DNA from: Pontibacterium granulatum
Lineage (GTDB): Bacteria > Pseudomonadota > Gammaproteobacteria > Pseudomonadales > Balneatricaceae
NCBI RefSeq assembly: GCF_029961155.1
Contig: NZ_JASBRH010000016.1
Span: 1 to 64,000 of the forward strand
Reading direction: 5' to 3'
DNA: 64,000 nt
Position 1 is the stretch's first letter, and every line of letters begins with the position of its first letter. Below the pieces are notes generated by a model. The model was not told where the DNA came from, made no database searches, and saw only the letters and a program-made list of their open reading frames with translations. Below are positions 14,832 to 23,852 of this stretch, piece after piece. The position numbers and the translations under genes were made by a program.

Positions 14832-15545
14832 TCAGCGGCCTTTGAGTTGATGGGTGAGTTGCAACACCTCGCCGCTTTTGTCTTTGGCAAAGTTTTCCAG
14901 TGCCTTAGGGCCACCGGCTGCGTACACCGCTACAGCCGCAAGTAGCTGCCGAAGAATCTGTGCGCTACCGGCGTTAAAGCTGCAGTAGGCACCGCCGGAT
15001 AGGCGGGCGATCTCCTTAAAGGCGCGTTTAGCGACCAATTCGTTACCTTCCTGAAAGATAAAGACCGGGGTACTCAACAAGCCCAGCTCACCGGCCAGGC
15101 GTGCGAGCTTGTCTGCGGGTTCCTCTAGACAATCACCGATAAAGATCACCGCCTGAATCTTGCGGGTGCGGGTTTCCAGCAAGGCGTGATTGAGCACCCG
15201 TAACAACTGGGTTTGTCCGGCAACACAGCTGACCCGGTTCATCCGGTCGAGCAGTGCACGGGTGTTGTTAAACCAGCCGGTGTGCTCAAACAGTCCGTAT
15301 CCCTGGTAGTAGCAAAGCTGGACCTGCAGGCCACCAATCTTACCCGCTTCCAGGAACATCTCACTTTGCAGGTGACAGGCTTGATCCCAGGTGCGTTGCC
15401 GACTGGCGGTGGCATCCAATGCAAACAACAGGCGGCCTTCGGTACCCGTGTTGAGCGTGGCGGGGGCTTTGGATACCTGATCCAGAAATGCATCCAGCTC
15501 CTGTTTGGATGACACTTTTACCGGGTGTTTATCGTTGCTGCTCAT
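14832..15545 (-). CDS. VWA-domain-like protein
   Basis: 237 aa. A von Willebrand A-like fold is indicated by the N-terminal strand LLFALDATASR (MIDAS-like DxTxS rather than DxSxS), a middle segment with GQTQLLRVLNHALLETRTRKIQAVIFIGDCLEE, and TPVFIFQEGNE. The C-terminal tail is AKDKSGEVLQLTHQLKGR. Cytoplasmic, no signal peptide. Related VWA proteins in gammaproteobacteria are uncharacterised. It precedes the J-domain gene on the same strand (about 100 bases apart), so a shared chaperone-type function is possible but unproven. Confidence 0.82.
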   Translation of the reverse strand: MSSNDKHPVKVSSKQELDAFLDQVSKAPATLNTGTEGRLLFALDATASRQRTWDQACHLQSEMFLEAGKIGGLQVQLCYYQGYGLFEHTGWFNNTRALLDRMNRVSCVAGQTQLLRVLNHALLETRTRKIQAVIFIGDCLEEPADKLARLAGELGLLSTPVFIFQEGNELVAKRAFKEIARLSGGAYCSFNAGSAQILRQLLAAVAVYAAGGPKALENFAKDKSGEVLQLTHQLKGR

Positions 15546-15695
15546 CTGTAGGTCCCTCGTTCATCTAATGAGTATAGCGAGAGGGATAAGCAAGCGGTAT
15601 CGGTTGATAACGGGAGATCAAGAAGTGAAGAAAAGTGCCGGGCCGCCTGTGATACATCCTTGTACGGCCCGGCAAGGGGTTACCTTTTACCGCGT

Positions 15696-17414
15696 TCACT
15701 CACCCATGTACCGAGCACGCTTTTTGGGTTTTACGTATTCCAGGTCAACCAGTACCAAGCCATCTACGCAGTAGTTGAAGTCGGCATCCACACCGAAGTC
15801 CAGGAAGCGTACGCCGCCGTCTTCACACAATTCGCTGTACTGTTTGTACAGAGTGGGTACGCTCACACCGAGGAACTCCAACTGTTCTTTCATCAGACGG
15901 AAGTCCGCCTTGTAGTCGTCGCCGTTAAACATGCGCTCCATGTTCTGTACGGTGGCGTCGTCAAACTGGTACGGAGAGAAGGAACGTCCCAGATATTCGT
16001 TGTCGCGGAAGTAGTGGCTGTAGAACCAGATCAGCATGTCCTTGGCTGCTTTCGGGTAGGAATTGCTGAGGCTAACAGGGCCAAACATGTAGCGAACATC
16101 AGGGTTTTTGCGAAGATATGCGCCAATACCGTACCAAAGGTAGTCCAGACTGCGTTTACCCCAGTACTTCGGCTGTACGAAACTGCGACCCAGCTCGATA
16201 CCTTTATCGAAGTAAGGCTCCATCTGCTCGGTGTAGTTGAACAGCGTGGCGCTGTAGAGGCCCTGTTCTTCTTTTTCGCGCAGCTTGAACGCTTCTGCCA
16301 GGCGGTAAGCGCCAGCGATCTCAAGTTCTTCCTCATCCCATAGGATCAGGTGGCGGTAGTAGTTGTCGTATTTATCCAGGTCTTTCTTCTCGCCCGTCCC
16401 TTCACCGACACAGCGGAAGGCAATTTCACGCAGACGGCCTACTTCATTGATGACGGCGGAATCGGTGCGGTAGTCGAATAAGTAGATTTTTTTTCCATCG
16501 GAGGTTTCCCCCAGCAGCTCAGACTCTTTCAGTTCCTGCTTGATGATCTGGCGGTCTTCCGGGTGAGCGATGGTTTTTTCCGTGATGAAGAGTGGCTTGC
16601 GCCCCTTGGCGATACGGTACAGGTGCTTCTTCAGCAGCTTGCACTTTTCCTGGGTGGAAACCGGTACCGCATCCAACTGGCTGAACGGGATTGGTTCACC
16701 CACCTTCATCGGAATGGAGACGGACTTTTTGTTGAACATCTCTCGCGCCAGCAACAGCGTAGAGAGGTTTCGGTTGATGTAAGACGCACCGTAAAACAGC
16801 GAGGAGTTCTTGCCGCCAATAAAGGTCGGAAGAATCGGTGCGTTGGCCTTGCGGGCAAAACGGATAAAACCGCTGTTCCACTTGCCGTCTTTAATGCCGG
16901 TTACACCGGCACGTGATACTTCACCCGCCGGGAATACAATCACCGCCTCTTCGTTCTGCAGTGCTTCCACGATACGGGCGATATCGCGTTTGCGGGTGCT
17001 CTTGCCCATGTTGTCCACAGGCAAAAAGAGTGATTTCAGCGGATCGAAGTTCATGAGCAGATCGTTGGCAACGATCTTTACGTCACGGCGCACTTCGCCT
17101 ATAGCCTTTAACAGAGCCAGGCCATCGAGGGCGCCCAGAGGGTGGTTGGCAACAATCAGTACGCGACCGCTGGAAGGGATGTTCATGCGGTCTTTGTTAC
17201 TCATGGTGTAGCTGAAGTTGAAGTACTCCAGTACGCGGTCAATAAATTCGAAGCCGGTCGCATCTTCGTTTTGCACCAGAAAAGAGTTGATCTCGTCTTC
17301 GCGGATCAGGCGGCGCAGCATAAACAGAGTCGAGCGTTTTACCGGTGCAGGCTTCTGCACAAACGCTGGGTATTTATTGGTCAGAGCTTTTTCAACGTTG
17401 ATCACGTTGTACAC
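15696..17414 (-). CDS. olsF: Bifunctional OlsF-like acyltransferase (ornithine lipid synthesis)
   Basis: 572 aa, two domains. N-terminal PlsC/OlsA-type acyltransferase at about residues 60-260 with NHPLGALDG at 90-98 and FPAGEVSR further on. The C-terminal OlsB/GNAT-like hemolysin-type domain is at about 300-540, with IAGAYRLAEAF, ELGRSFVQPKYWGKRSLDYLW and PVSLSNSYP. This fusion and length match OlsF, which makes ornithine lipids alone by N-acylating ornithine with 3-hydroxyacyl-ACP and then O-acylating. Assignment rests on architecture; a different amino-acid headgroup is possible. No other lipid gene is adjacent. Confidence 0.8.
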   Translation of the reverse strand: MYNVINVEKALTNKYPAFVQKPAPVKRSTLFMLRRLIREDEINSFLVQNEDATGFEFIDRVLEYFNFSYTMSNKDRMNIPSSGRVLIVANHPLGALDGLALLKAIGEVRRDVKIVANDLLMNFDPLKSLFLPVDNMGKSTRKRDIARIVEALQNEEAVIVFPAGEVSRAGVTGIKDGKWNSGFIRFARKANAPILPTFIGGKNSSLFYGASYINRNLSTLLLAREMFNKKSVSIPMKVGEPIPFSQLDAVPVSTQEKCKLLKKHLYRIAKGRKPLFITEKTIAHPEDRQIIKQELKESELLGETSDGKKIYLFDYRTDSAVINEVGRLREIAFRCVGEGTGEKKDLDKYDNYYRHLILWDEEELEIAGAYRLAEAFKLREKEEQGLYSATLFNYTEQMEPYFDKGIELGRSFVQPKYWGKRSLDYLWYGIGAYLRKNPDVRYMFGPVSLSNSYPKAAKDMLIWFYSHYFRDNEYLGRSFSPYQFDDATVQNMERMFNGDDYKADFRLMKEQLEFLGVSVPTLYKQYSELCEDGGVRFLDFGVDADFNYCVDGLVLVDLEYVKPKKRARYMGE

Positions 17415-17559
17415 CTTCGTTTGTTCGTTTCGTGTGAAAAATATATGGAAGATTTGTGACTGACCGTTGACGCAAATCTTACGCTTTGATGACGGTTGGC
17501 GGGGCGGCTGAAAACGGGTTTAATCAAGGAAACGATTTTTAAGAGCAGGAGCAGGACCG

Positions 17560-17865
17560 ATGCAATTTGTGGTGGCAAACCGAATCTACGTGGCTGACGG
17601 CTGGCAGGAGACCTTTGAGGAGCGCTTCCGAAAGCGTGCGGGTGAGATCGATAAGCAGCCGGGATTTGTGCGTATGGAAGTCCTGCGCCCGGCGAAAGAG
17701 GGGATGCCTTACATCGTGCAAACACACTGGGCGGATAAAGCCAGTTTTGATGGCTGGGTGGGCAGTGAAGACTTCAAACGGTCCCACTCCAATCCCCTAC
17801 CAAAAGAGGCCTTCAGCCAGAAGGGCGGACTGGAGATGCATGAGGTGATTATCTCTACTGACTAA
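17560..17865 (+). CDS. Antibiotic biosynthesis monooxygenase-fold protein, IsdG-like
   Basis: 101 aa, ABM ferredoxin-like fold. Asn7 (VVANRIY), Trp66 (SFDGWVGSEDF) and His76 (KRSHS) fall at the positions of the catalytic triad of the heme-degrading monooxygenases IsdG/IsdI, and the length fits. I therefore infer a heme-degrading enzyme that releases iron, though no heme-uptake gene is adjacent. Ribosome site AGGAGCAGGA precedes the ATG. Monocistronic; convergent with the outer-membrane gene that follows. Confidence 0.82.
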   Translation: MQFVVANRIYVADGWQETFEERFRKRAGEIDKQPGFVRMEVLRPAKEGMPYIVQTHWADKASFDGWVGSEDFKRSHSNPLPKEAFSQKGGLEMHEVIISTD

Positions 17866-17907
17866 TTAGAGTTGCGTTGCGGATAAATACCCAGGCGCAA
17901 CCCATGC

Positions 17908-18906
17908 TTATTTGGAAAATAAGATCTCGATTCGGGCCGTGAGCGATAATTTGGGTTCGAAGTCCTCATCGCGCGGCCAGTTGACGGCGGGGACGATATC
18001 CAGATACAACTTGTCTTTGTAGAGTGGTTGTCGGTAGCGCAGGTTGAAGTAGTGTTCGGTAGATCGGACAGAGGGTTTGGTTTCGCCCAGAAAACCAAGC
18101 TCATAGGTAAGGGTTGAGCGCTCTTCTAGATATTGCTGCAGTGTAAACACCTGAGCCAGGTCTGTATTGTGCGTATCGTCTTGCCACTGTGCTTCTGACT
18201 TAACTTGAAACTGAAAAGAGTCTCCTGCCGGCCGCGAAAACATCAACTGAACGCGTGTCCCGAAACCATCGGAATGGAAGTAGTAGATCGATTGCTGGAA
18301 TTGGCCGTTCCAGAGGGAATTCATCTCCAGCATCCTTCGGGCTTTCAAACGGGCGAATGGATCCAGGGGAGCCCGCAGTCTTAGGCCCAGCTCAGGACGG
18401 AGATACCAGTTTTCCAAGTCTCGTTCCCGGCTAATTCCCCCGTAGAAACTATCATCATCACTGGTTGGGCTGATCTCATCTTCTCGGTTGGTGCTCTCCA
18501 GCGTTTCCCGCTCATCTAGCTGGTTTTCTATAAACAGGTTCCAACGCTGTTTTATGGAGGGTAGATCAAGACGTACTTTCAAATCTCCATCTTCACTCAC
18601 ACCATCACTTTCATCCCAGCGCGCACCCAGGCGTAACCGTAGGTAGCTGTTGTGTTCCAACCGCTCGTAGTTGTCGCCAGCGATGTAACGGTCAATTGAA
18701 GAAACCATATCGTGAAACGAGTTAGACCAACTGTCGTGTTGTTCGATCCACCAGTCATATCTACTTGGAGAAGTATCAGTAGTTTGAGATGGGGAGATGG
18801 GAGGGGCTTCAGGCTGTTCTCCATAGGCATGGGGAGTTATGGCGACGATTAAACAGGCCAGGCTGGCTAAGAAGGTTTTCCTGAAACTGATCCATCGCTG
18901 GTTCAT
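17908..18906 (-). CDS. Predicted outer-membrane beta-barrel-like protein
   Basis: 332 aa with a signal peptide (about residues 1-30, cut after HAYG). The mature part begins with a Pro/Thr-rich stretch and continues with alternating beta strands (NSYLRLRLGARWDE, GDLKVRLDLPSI, YLRPELGLRLRAP, FGTRVQLMFSRPAG, HYFNLRYRQPLY, LSLTARIEILFSK), typical for a small barrel in the outer membrane. The final strand ends with Phe two residues before the end. No family recognised. It stands alone, divergent from dinB. Confidence 0.75.
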   Translation of the reverse strand: MNQRWISFRKTFLASLACLIVAITPHAYGEQPEAPPISPSQTTDTSPSRYDWWIEQHDSWSNSFHDMVSSIDRYIAGDNYERLEHNSYLRLRLGARWDESDGVSEDGDLKVRLDLPSIKQRWNLFIENQLDERETLESTNREDEISPTSDDDSFYGGISRERDLENWYLRPELGLRLRAPLDPFARLKARRMLEMNSLWNGQFQQSIYYFHSDGFGTRVQLMFSRPAGDSFQFQVKSEAQWQDDTHNTDLAQVFTLQQYLEERSTLTYELGFLGETKPSVRSTEHYFNLRYRQPLYKDKLYLDIVPAVNWPRDEDFEPKLSLTARIEILFSK

Positions 18907-19008
18907 TGGTGGGGCATCCTAACTTCACATCATCGTGCCGAATGAACGGTCCTTTCAGGTCAGTGTAGTACAGTTGGTTTTTGATAATGTTGAGTGAGTA
19001 CTATTTGT

Positions 19009-19024
19009 CTGTATGTTTATACAG
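19009..19024. promoter_or_regulatory. LexA (SOS) box upstream of dinB
   Basis: CTGTATGTTTATACAG fits the gammaproteobacterial LexA consensus CTGT-N8-ACAG with the AT-rich centre. It lies 108 bases before the dinB start, in the space shared with the divergent outer-membrane protein gene. Confidence 0.85.
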
Positions 19025-19132
19025 TATTATTGGGTCCTATGATCCGATCTGTTCATATACTGATCGTTAATCCATTGTTCTTGGTCGGAAAGCTAGAACT
19101 TTGTTTATTCCTAAGTTGTGGAACTGAGGGGC

Positions 19133-20191
19133 ATGGGCCAGCGAAAAATCATCCACTGCGATTGTGACTGCTTCTACGCCGCCGTTGAGATGCGGGACAA
19201 TCCTGCCTTGGTGGAAATCCCGTTGGCGATAGGCGGCAGTTCAGATCGTCGTGGCGTGATATCCACCTGTAACTACCTGGCCCGTGAGTTTGGTGTGCGT
19301 TCGGCAATGGCTACCGCACGGGCCATCAAACTTTGTCCCAACCTGACCGTGATGCCGGGCAATATGGAGAAGTACCGGCAGGTTTCCCAGCAGATCATGG
19401 CGATATACCGGGATTATACCGACCTGATCGAGCCTCTTTCCCTCGATGAAGCTTACCTTGATGTTACCGATTGCGATCATTGCAAGGGCAGCGCCACGCT
19501 GATTGCCCAGGAGATCCGTGAGCGGATCAAAAAGGAGGTAGGCATCACCGTGTCCGCCGGTGTGGCGCCGTCCAAGTTTCTGGCCAAGATCGCGAGTGAC
19601 TGGGATAAGCCGGATGGACTGTATGTGATCCGGCCGCAGGATGTGGAATCGTTTGTTGAGGTTTTGCCAGTCGAGAAGATTTTTGGTGTAGGCGAGAAAA
19701 CCGCAGCCCGGTTGCATAAACTGGGTATTAAAAATTGCGGTGACCTGCGTGGATACACACTGGCGCAGTTGGTGGATCACTTTGGCAGCTTCGGCAAGCG
19801 GCTGTATGAATTGTCTCGGGGGATCGATGATCGGCCAGTGAAAGTGAGCCGGGAACGCAAGTCGATCAGTGTGGAGCACACCTACCCGGAAGATTTGCCA
19901 GATCTTAATAGTTGCCTGCAACAACTGCCGATGTTGATGGAGAGCCTGGCGAGGCGTTTTGAGAAACACCGGGATAAACGCACGGTAACCGGGGCGGTGG
20001 TGAAGGTGAAGTTCGCCGACTTCACCCAGACCACGGCCGAACATGCGGCTGAACAGCCTGATGTGGAGATGTTTGCCGCGCTATTAAGGGAAGCCTGGGA
20101 GCGGGGGCACAAGCCGGTGCGCCTGCTTGGTGTAGGGTACCGGTTGGGTCAGTACCAGCCCAAACAGGGGGAGCAGCTCAGGTTATTGTGA
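19133..20191 (+). CDS. dinB: DNA polymerase IV (Y-family)
   Basis: 352 aa from the ATG at 19133 (MGQRKIIHCDCDCFYAAVE), chosen because Pol IV proteins begin just before this motif; an upstream GTG at 19118 is also open. Metal-binding Asp in HCDCDCF and SLDEAYLD, steric region GVISTCNYLAREFGVRS, thumb HhH segment with EKIFGVGEKTAARLHKLGI, and little-finger domain from about 235 to the end. Error-prone translesion polymerase; the perfect LexA box upstream indicates SOS control. It lacks an obvious C-terminal beta-clamp motif QLxLxL, but LRLL near the end may serve. Confidence 0.96.
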   Translation: MGQRKIIHCDCDCFYAAVEMRDNPALVEIPLAIGGSSDRRGVISTCNYLAREFGVRSAMATARAIKLCPNLTVMPGNMEKYRQVSQQIMAIYRDYTDLIEPLSLDEAYLDVTDCDHCKGSATLIAQEIRERIKKEVGITVSAGVAPSKFLAKIASDWDKPDGLYVIRPQDVESFVEVLPVEKIFGVGEKTAARLHKLGIKNCGDLRGYTLAQLVDHFGSFGKRLYELSRGIDDRPVKVSRERKSISVEHTYPEDLPDLNSCLQQLPMLMESLARRFEKHRDKRTVTGAVVKVKFADFTQTTAEHAAEQPDVEMFAALLREAWERGHKPVRLLGVGYRLGQYQPKQGEQLRLL

Positions 20192-20218
20192 TTTTCATGA
20201 TGGAAAGGAGTTGGGCGG

Positions 20219-20770
20219 ATGAATGTCGAACAACTAGAGCGGGAATACGAAGACCTGCCAATGTTTCTGACGCATCGTGATGAACAGATAGGGCGGCGCT
20301 GCTGTTTTCTTGCGTTGGAAGCGCTGCGCAACGACTGTTATGGCATTGGCGCGGTGCTGATCGATGGCAATGGCGATATTCTGGCTGAAGGCTACAACCG
20401 GGTATTTGAAGAAAACTACCGCGCGGCGGCTCATGCGGAGATGGAGTTGCTGGACGAGTTTGAACAACGTTTTCCCGACTATGGTGACCGCAGTGGCCTG
20501 ACCATGATCGTGTCGCTGGAGCCTTGCCCTATGTGTTTTACCCGTATCTTGGCCAGTGGCATCGGGCGGGTGCGCTACCTGGCAGCGGATGCGGATGGCG
20601 GGATGATTCATAAGGTCAGACACCTACCTGCGGCGTGGAAAAATCTGGCCAGTGTGGGGGATTATCGTGTTGCCGATGCGAGTCATGCCTTGCGCGATTT
20701 TGCCGCGAAACTCGCCGAATCGGGCCTATCTGATAAAAGAAAACGACTAATTTCACAAATCCGCGGCTGA
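20219..20770 (+). CDS. Nucleoside deaminase of the cytidine/deoxycytidylate deaminase family
   Basis: 183 aa. Zinc motif HAE in AAAHAEMEL near residue 72 and PCPMC near 103-107, with GYNR and a C-terminal SGLTMIVSLEPC strand. This is the CMP/dCMP deaminase fold used by guanine, cytosine or tRNA-adenosine deaminases; substrate is not decided. It starts 28 bases after dinB on the same strand with ribosome site GGAAAGGAG, so it could share the SOS-controlled transcript. The extra C-terminal 40 residues are longer than TadA. Confidence 0.88.
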   Translation: MNVEQLEREYEDLPMFLTHRDEQIGRRCCFLALEALRNDCYGIGAVLIDGNGDILAEGYNRVFEENYRAAAHAEMELLDEFEQRFPDYGDRSGLTMIVSLEPCPMCFTRILASGIGRVRYLAADADGGMIHKVRHLPAAWKNLASVGDYRVADASHALRDFAAKLAESGLSDKRKRLISQIRG

Positions 20771-20848
20771 TATGCTGCGACTGCAAATGCGTTCTGATAT
20801 ACTCGCGCACTTTTTCCAACCTGCTTAAAATTTGCGCAGAGAGTCTCG

Positions 20849-22405
20849 ATGTTTCAACTGATTGCTTCACGCACACAAAGCATAAAAGCCGACGTGCTTT
20901 CCGGTCTGACTGTGGCGCTGGCGCTGGTTCCTGAGGCGGTTGCATTCGCCTTTGTTGCCGGTGTTGAGCCGCTGGTCGGACTTTACGCTGCCTTCATGAT
21001 TGGCCTGATTACCGCTGCTATCGGTGGTCGTCCAGGCATGATCTCCGGTGCAACCGGTGCCCTGGCGGTGGTTATGGTGAGTCTGGTTGCCCTGCACGGG
21101 GTGGAATACCTGTTCGCGACGGTTGTCCTGATGGGTATTTTCCAGATTCTCGCCGGGGTGTTCCGACTGGGTAAATTTATCCGTCTGGTACCGCACCCGG
21201 TAATGCTTGGCTTTGTGAACGGTCTGGCGATCGTAATCTTCCTGGCACAGATGAAACAGTTCCAGTTTATGGACGAGAGCACCGGCGAGTTGGCATGGCT
21301 GCAGGGCTATCAGATGTACCTGATGCTGGGCCTGGTGGCACTGACCATGGCGATCATCCACTTCCTGCCTAAATTGACCAAAGCGCTGCCCTCTTCTTTG
21401 GTGGCGATTGTTGTAGTCGCGGGTCTGGTAATCGGTCTGGATCTGGATGCGCGAAACGTGCAGGACGTGCTGCGCGATATGACTGGTGATCCACTGGCAA
21501 CTATCGCTGGTGGTCTACCGCAGTTCCACATTCCAATGGTGCCGATCAATCTGGAAACCCTGCAGATCATCGTGCCGTACGCGCTGATTCTGGCGGCGAT
21601 CGGTCTGATCGAGTCTCTGTTGACCCTGACGCTGATCGACGAGATCACCGAAACCCGTGGTCGTGGTAACAAGGAGTGCATCGGCCAGGGTGTTGCCAAC
21701 GTTGCGACCGGTTTCTTTGGTGGTATGGGCGGTTGTGCGATGATCGGGCAGAGTATGATCAACATCAACTCCGGTGGTCGTGGCCGTTTGTCGGGTATCT
21801 CTGCAGCGCTGTTCCTGCTGACCTTTATCCTGGTTGGTTCTGCGATGATCGAGATGATCCCGGTCGCTGCATTGGTGGGTGTAATGTTCATGGTGGTATT
21901 GGGCACCTTTGAATGGGCGAGCTTCCGTCTACTGGGCCGCATCCCGCTGTCTGACACTCTGGTCGGTATCTCTGTTGCGGTGGTAACCGTCCTGACCGAT
22001 CTGGCGATTGCCGTCATCGTGGGTGTGATCATGTCTGCGCTGGTATTCGCCTGGAAACACGCGAAGAACATGCACTTTGAAGTGAAACAAGAGGGCGATG
22101 TGAAGGTCTATCTGCCACACGGTCCATTGTTCTTCGGTTCTATTCAGACGTTCCGTGACCAATTTGATCCACACAATGATCCGAAGGAAGTGATTGTTGA
22201 TTTCGCGAACTCCCGCGTAATGGATCACTCTGGCCTTGAAGCGATCGATTCTCTGGCGGATCGGTACCTGAAAGCGGGTAAAGAGCTGCACTTCCGTCAC
22301 TTGAGTCCGGAGTGTCGTGACCTGCTGCGCAAGGCAGGCAACCTGGTCGAAGTGAACGTGATCGAAGATCCGAAATACAAGGTGGCATCCGATACCCTGG
22401 CGTAA
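20849..22405 (+). CDS. SulP family anion transporter with STAS domain
   Basis: 518 aa. SulP signature at the N-terminus ([39 protein letters not shown]), about 10-12 membrane segments to residue 415, and a C-terminal STAS domain at about 425-515 ([22 protein letters not shown]...[22 protein letters not shown]) with the conserved DHSG loop. Transports sulfate, bicarbonate or other anions; Na+-dependent bicarbonate carriers of the BicA type belong here too. Substrate cannot be set from sequence. Own terminator downstream (22421-22456). Confidence 0.93.
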   Translation: MFQLIASRTQSIKADVLSGLTVALALVPEAVAFAFVAGVEPLVGLYAAFMIGLITAAIGGRPGMISGATGALAVVMVSLVALHGVEYLFATVVLMGIFQILAGVFRLGKFIRLVPHPVMLGFVNGLAIVIFLAQMKQFQFMDESTGELAWLQGYQMYLMLGLVALTMAIIHFLPKLTKALPSSLVAIVVVAGLVIGLDLDARNVQDVLRDMTGDPLATIAGGLPQFHIPMVPINLETLQIIVPYALILAAIGLIESLLTLTLIDEITETRGRGNKECIGQGVANVATGFFGGMGGCAMIGQSMININSGGRGRLSGISAALFLLTFILVGSAMIEMIPVAALVGVMFMVVLGTFEWASFRLLGRIPLSDTLVGISVAVVTVLTDLAIAVIVGVIMSALVFAWKHAKNMHFEVKQEGDVKVYLPHGPLFFGSIQTFRDQFDPHNDPKEVIVDFANSRVMDHSGLEAIDSLADRYLKAGKELHFRHLSPECRDLLRKAGNLVEVNVIEDPKYKVASDTLA

Positions 22406-22420
22406 GCGGAGCTGACGACT

Positions 22421-22456
22421 AAAAAAGCCACTGTCGGTAACGCCAGTGGCTTTTTT
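22421..22456. terminator. Bidirectional terminator
   Basis: AAAAAAGCCACTG...CAGTGGCTTTTTT has a 7-bp GC stem, 10-nt loop, and A and T runs on both sides. It serves the SulP gene from the left and the DUF6482 gene from the right. Confidence 0.9.
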
Positions 22457-22482
22457 GTGTCTGGAGGATTGTGATCCGCGTT

Positions 22483-22788
22483 TTAATAACCCGCGCGGGT
22501 GGGCGATAGCATCACTTCAAGGGTGTTATCCGACTGCTTAGATGGATGCCCTATCATTTCATCGTAGGCACTTTGCTGCCTGAGCACCATTGATTCAACG
22601 CGATAGGATTCGAACAGTTCTTTGACCTTTTCGATACAGGTCGTGCGATACGGCGTATGCTCATCGGTATAAACCAGATGTTCTCCCAGTTCATCTTCGA
22701 TAATGATCTGATAAAGCATCGGAGCGAGAGCGAGCACAATCACCTTATGAATGGGCTGAGCCGGATTGAGGTCGGATACGCGGATCAT
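22483..22788 (-). CDS. DUF6482 family protein
   Basis: 101 aa. Resembles the DUF6482 group of small gammaproteobacterial proteins: N-terminal VIVLALAPMLYQIIIEDELG, then HLVYTD and the C-terminal VESMVLRQQSAYDEMIG segment. Cytoplasmic, function unknown. It follows the DUF3833 lipoprotein gene by 12 bases on the same strand, so the two are probably one operon. Confidence 0.75.
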   Translation of the reverse strand: MIRVSDLNPAQPIHKVIVLALAPMLYQIIIEDELGEHLVYTDEHTPYRTTCIEKVKELFESYRVESMVLRQQSAYDEMIGHPSKQSDNTLEVMLSPTRAGY

Positions 22789-22800
22789 GCCTGACTCCCA

Positions 22801-23355
22801 TTAGGTATTGGGTTTATTGAAAAATAGGGTCACGGTACCTAGATGAAGCCCCCACTTGGTGACTTTGGCTTTGTTGACCAACACACCGTCGGGCAGCAAA
22901 AACATCCAGTCGTTGAAGTGAACCCGCCAGACTGCATCTCCAACGGGCAGATCCAGATTGTATTCCCAATTGAGGGCATTACCGACGATTTGGCCCGACG
23001 CGATACCTACTACATCATCTGCTTTGCCTTCATAGTAGCCGTTGCCTTTGGGCGCAATGCGCCAAACACGACGATCTTTTTCGCCGTCGTTGTACTCAAA
23101 GTGTTCATCAAGAGTAAGTACACCGTCTTCCACCGTTCCGGTGATCTCAACCTTGAAAGAGCGTTTTAGGTTGCCGAAGCGATCCTCAAAAATACCCCAC
23201 GCCGTTGTGTCACCCAGGAAGTACTCCTCCAGCACCAGGGTGGGTGTCTGATCCTTAAAATCTTCAATTTTCATGCTGCTGCAGCCTGTCAGAACAAATA
23301 GAAAGGAGAAAAGGGCCGTAAGCCTGAAAGCTGTGGGTGTTGCGTTGCTGAACAT
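22801..23355 (-). CDS. DUF3833 family lipoprotein
   Basis: 184 aa. Lipobox LTGC at about residue 24 ends a signal peptide, followed by CSSMKIEDFKDQTPTLVLEEYFLGDTTAWGIFEDRFG, the start of the DUF3833 domain, and a beta-rich remainder (EYNDGEKDRRVWRI, YYEGKADDVVGIASGQIVGNAL, DWMFLLPDGVLVNKAKVTKWGL). Predicted periplasm-facing lipoprotein with a lipocalin-like fold. Function not known. Leads a two-gene unit with DUF6482. Confidence 0.9.
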   Translation of the reverse strand: MFSNATPTAFRLTALFSFLFVLTGCSSMKIEDFKDQTPTLVLEEYFLGDTTAWGIFEDRFGNLKRSFKVEITGTVEDGVLTLDEHFEYNDGEKDRRVWRIAPKGNGYYEGKADDVVGIASGQIVGNALNWEYNLDLPVGDAVWRVHFNDWMFLLPDGVLVNKAKVTKWGLHLGTVTLFFNKPNT

Positions 23356-23519
23356 GAAGCGGTTCCCGTGTGCCCGTCATTTGCAGATTTATACGAAACT
23401 GGGCGGGAAAAGATCAGTAGAAATGAAGCTGGGAATATCAGGTTTTGCCAGTATCAGATAAGAAGTGGGGGAGGAGAGGGCTTACCGATCGGAACGCAGT
23501 CGGTAAGCCATGCCAGGGA

Positions 23520-23852
23520 TTAGGCCAATGCTTGACCGTCGAAGCTGATGCCGTCCCATCCATTAACCATAAAGGAGCGGATGTTGCCGTGGTCGCTGCC
23601 TTCAGGGGTGTTCAGTACGTCCTGGTAAAAACGACCGAAACACGCCAGGGTCTGGTCTTTGTCCAGGTTGTTCAGCTTGGCAAAGGCGAAGATCTTGCAG
23701 CTGCCTTCGTTCTGACCTGCGTCGTTACGTACATCGCCGTTGTTAAATCCGGTAGCCGTGTAGCTGTAGTTATCTGCGATCACCTGCATGGTGTCTTCGA
23801 AATCCAGAGTACTGTCGTTGCCGATGCGGCTGACAAAGTCGTTCAGTGTCAT
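23520..23852 (-). CDS. HopJ type III effector-like protein
   Basis: 110 aa from the ATG at 23852 (MTLNDFVSRIGNDSTLDFEDTMQVIADNYSYTATGF), belonging to the HopJ (PF08888) family. Despite the name, members are common in free-living marine bacteria without type III secretion and are small cytoplasmic proteins of unknown role. Motifs AGQNEGSCKIFAFAKLNNL and ACFGRFYQDVLNTPEGSDHGNIR are typical. It overlaps the stop of panE by 4 bases (ATGA), so it is translationally coupled to it. Confidence 0.9.
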   Translation of the reverse strand: MTLNDFVSRIGNDSTLDFEDTMQVIADNYSYTATGFNNGDVRNDAGQNEGSCKIFAFAKLNNLDKDQTLACFGRFYQDVLNTPEGSDHGNIRSFMVNGWDGISFDGQALA

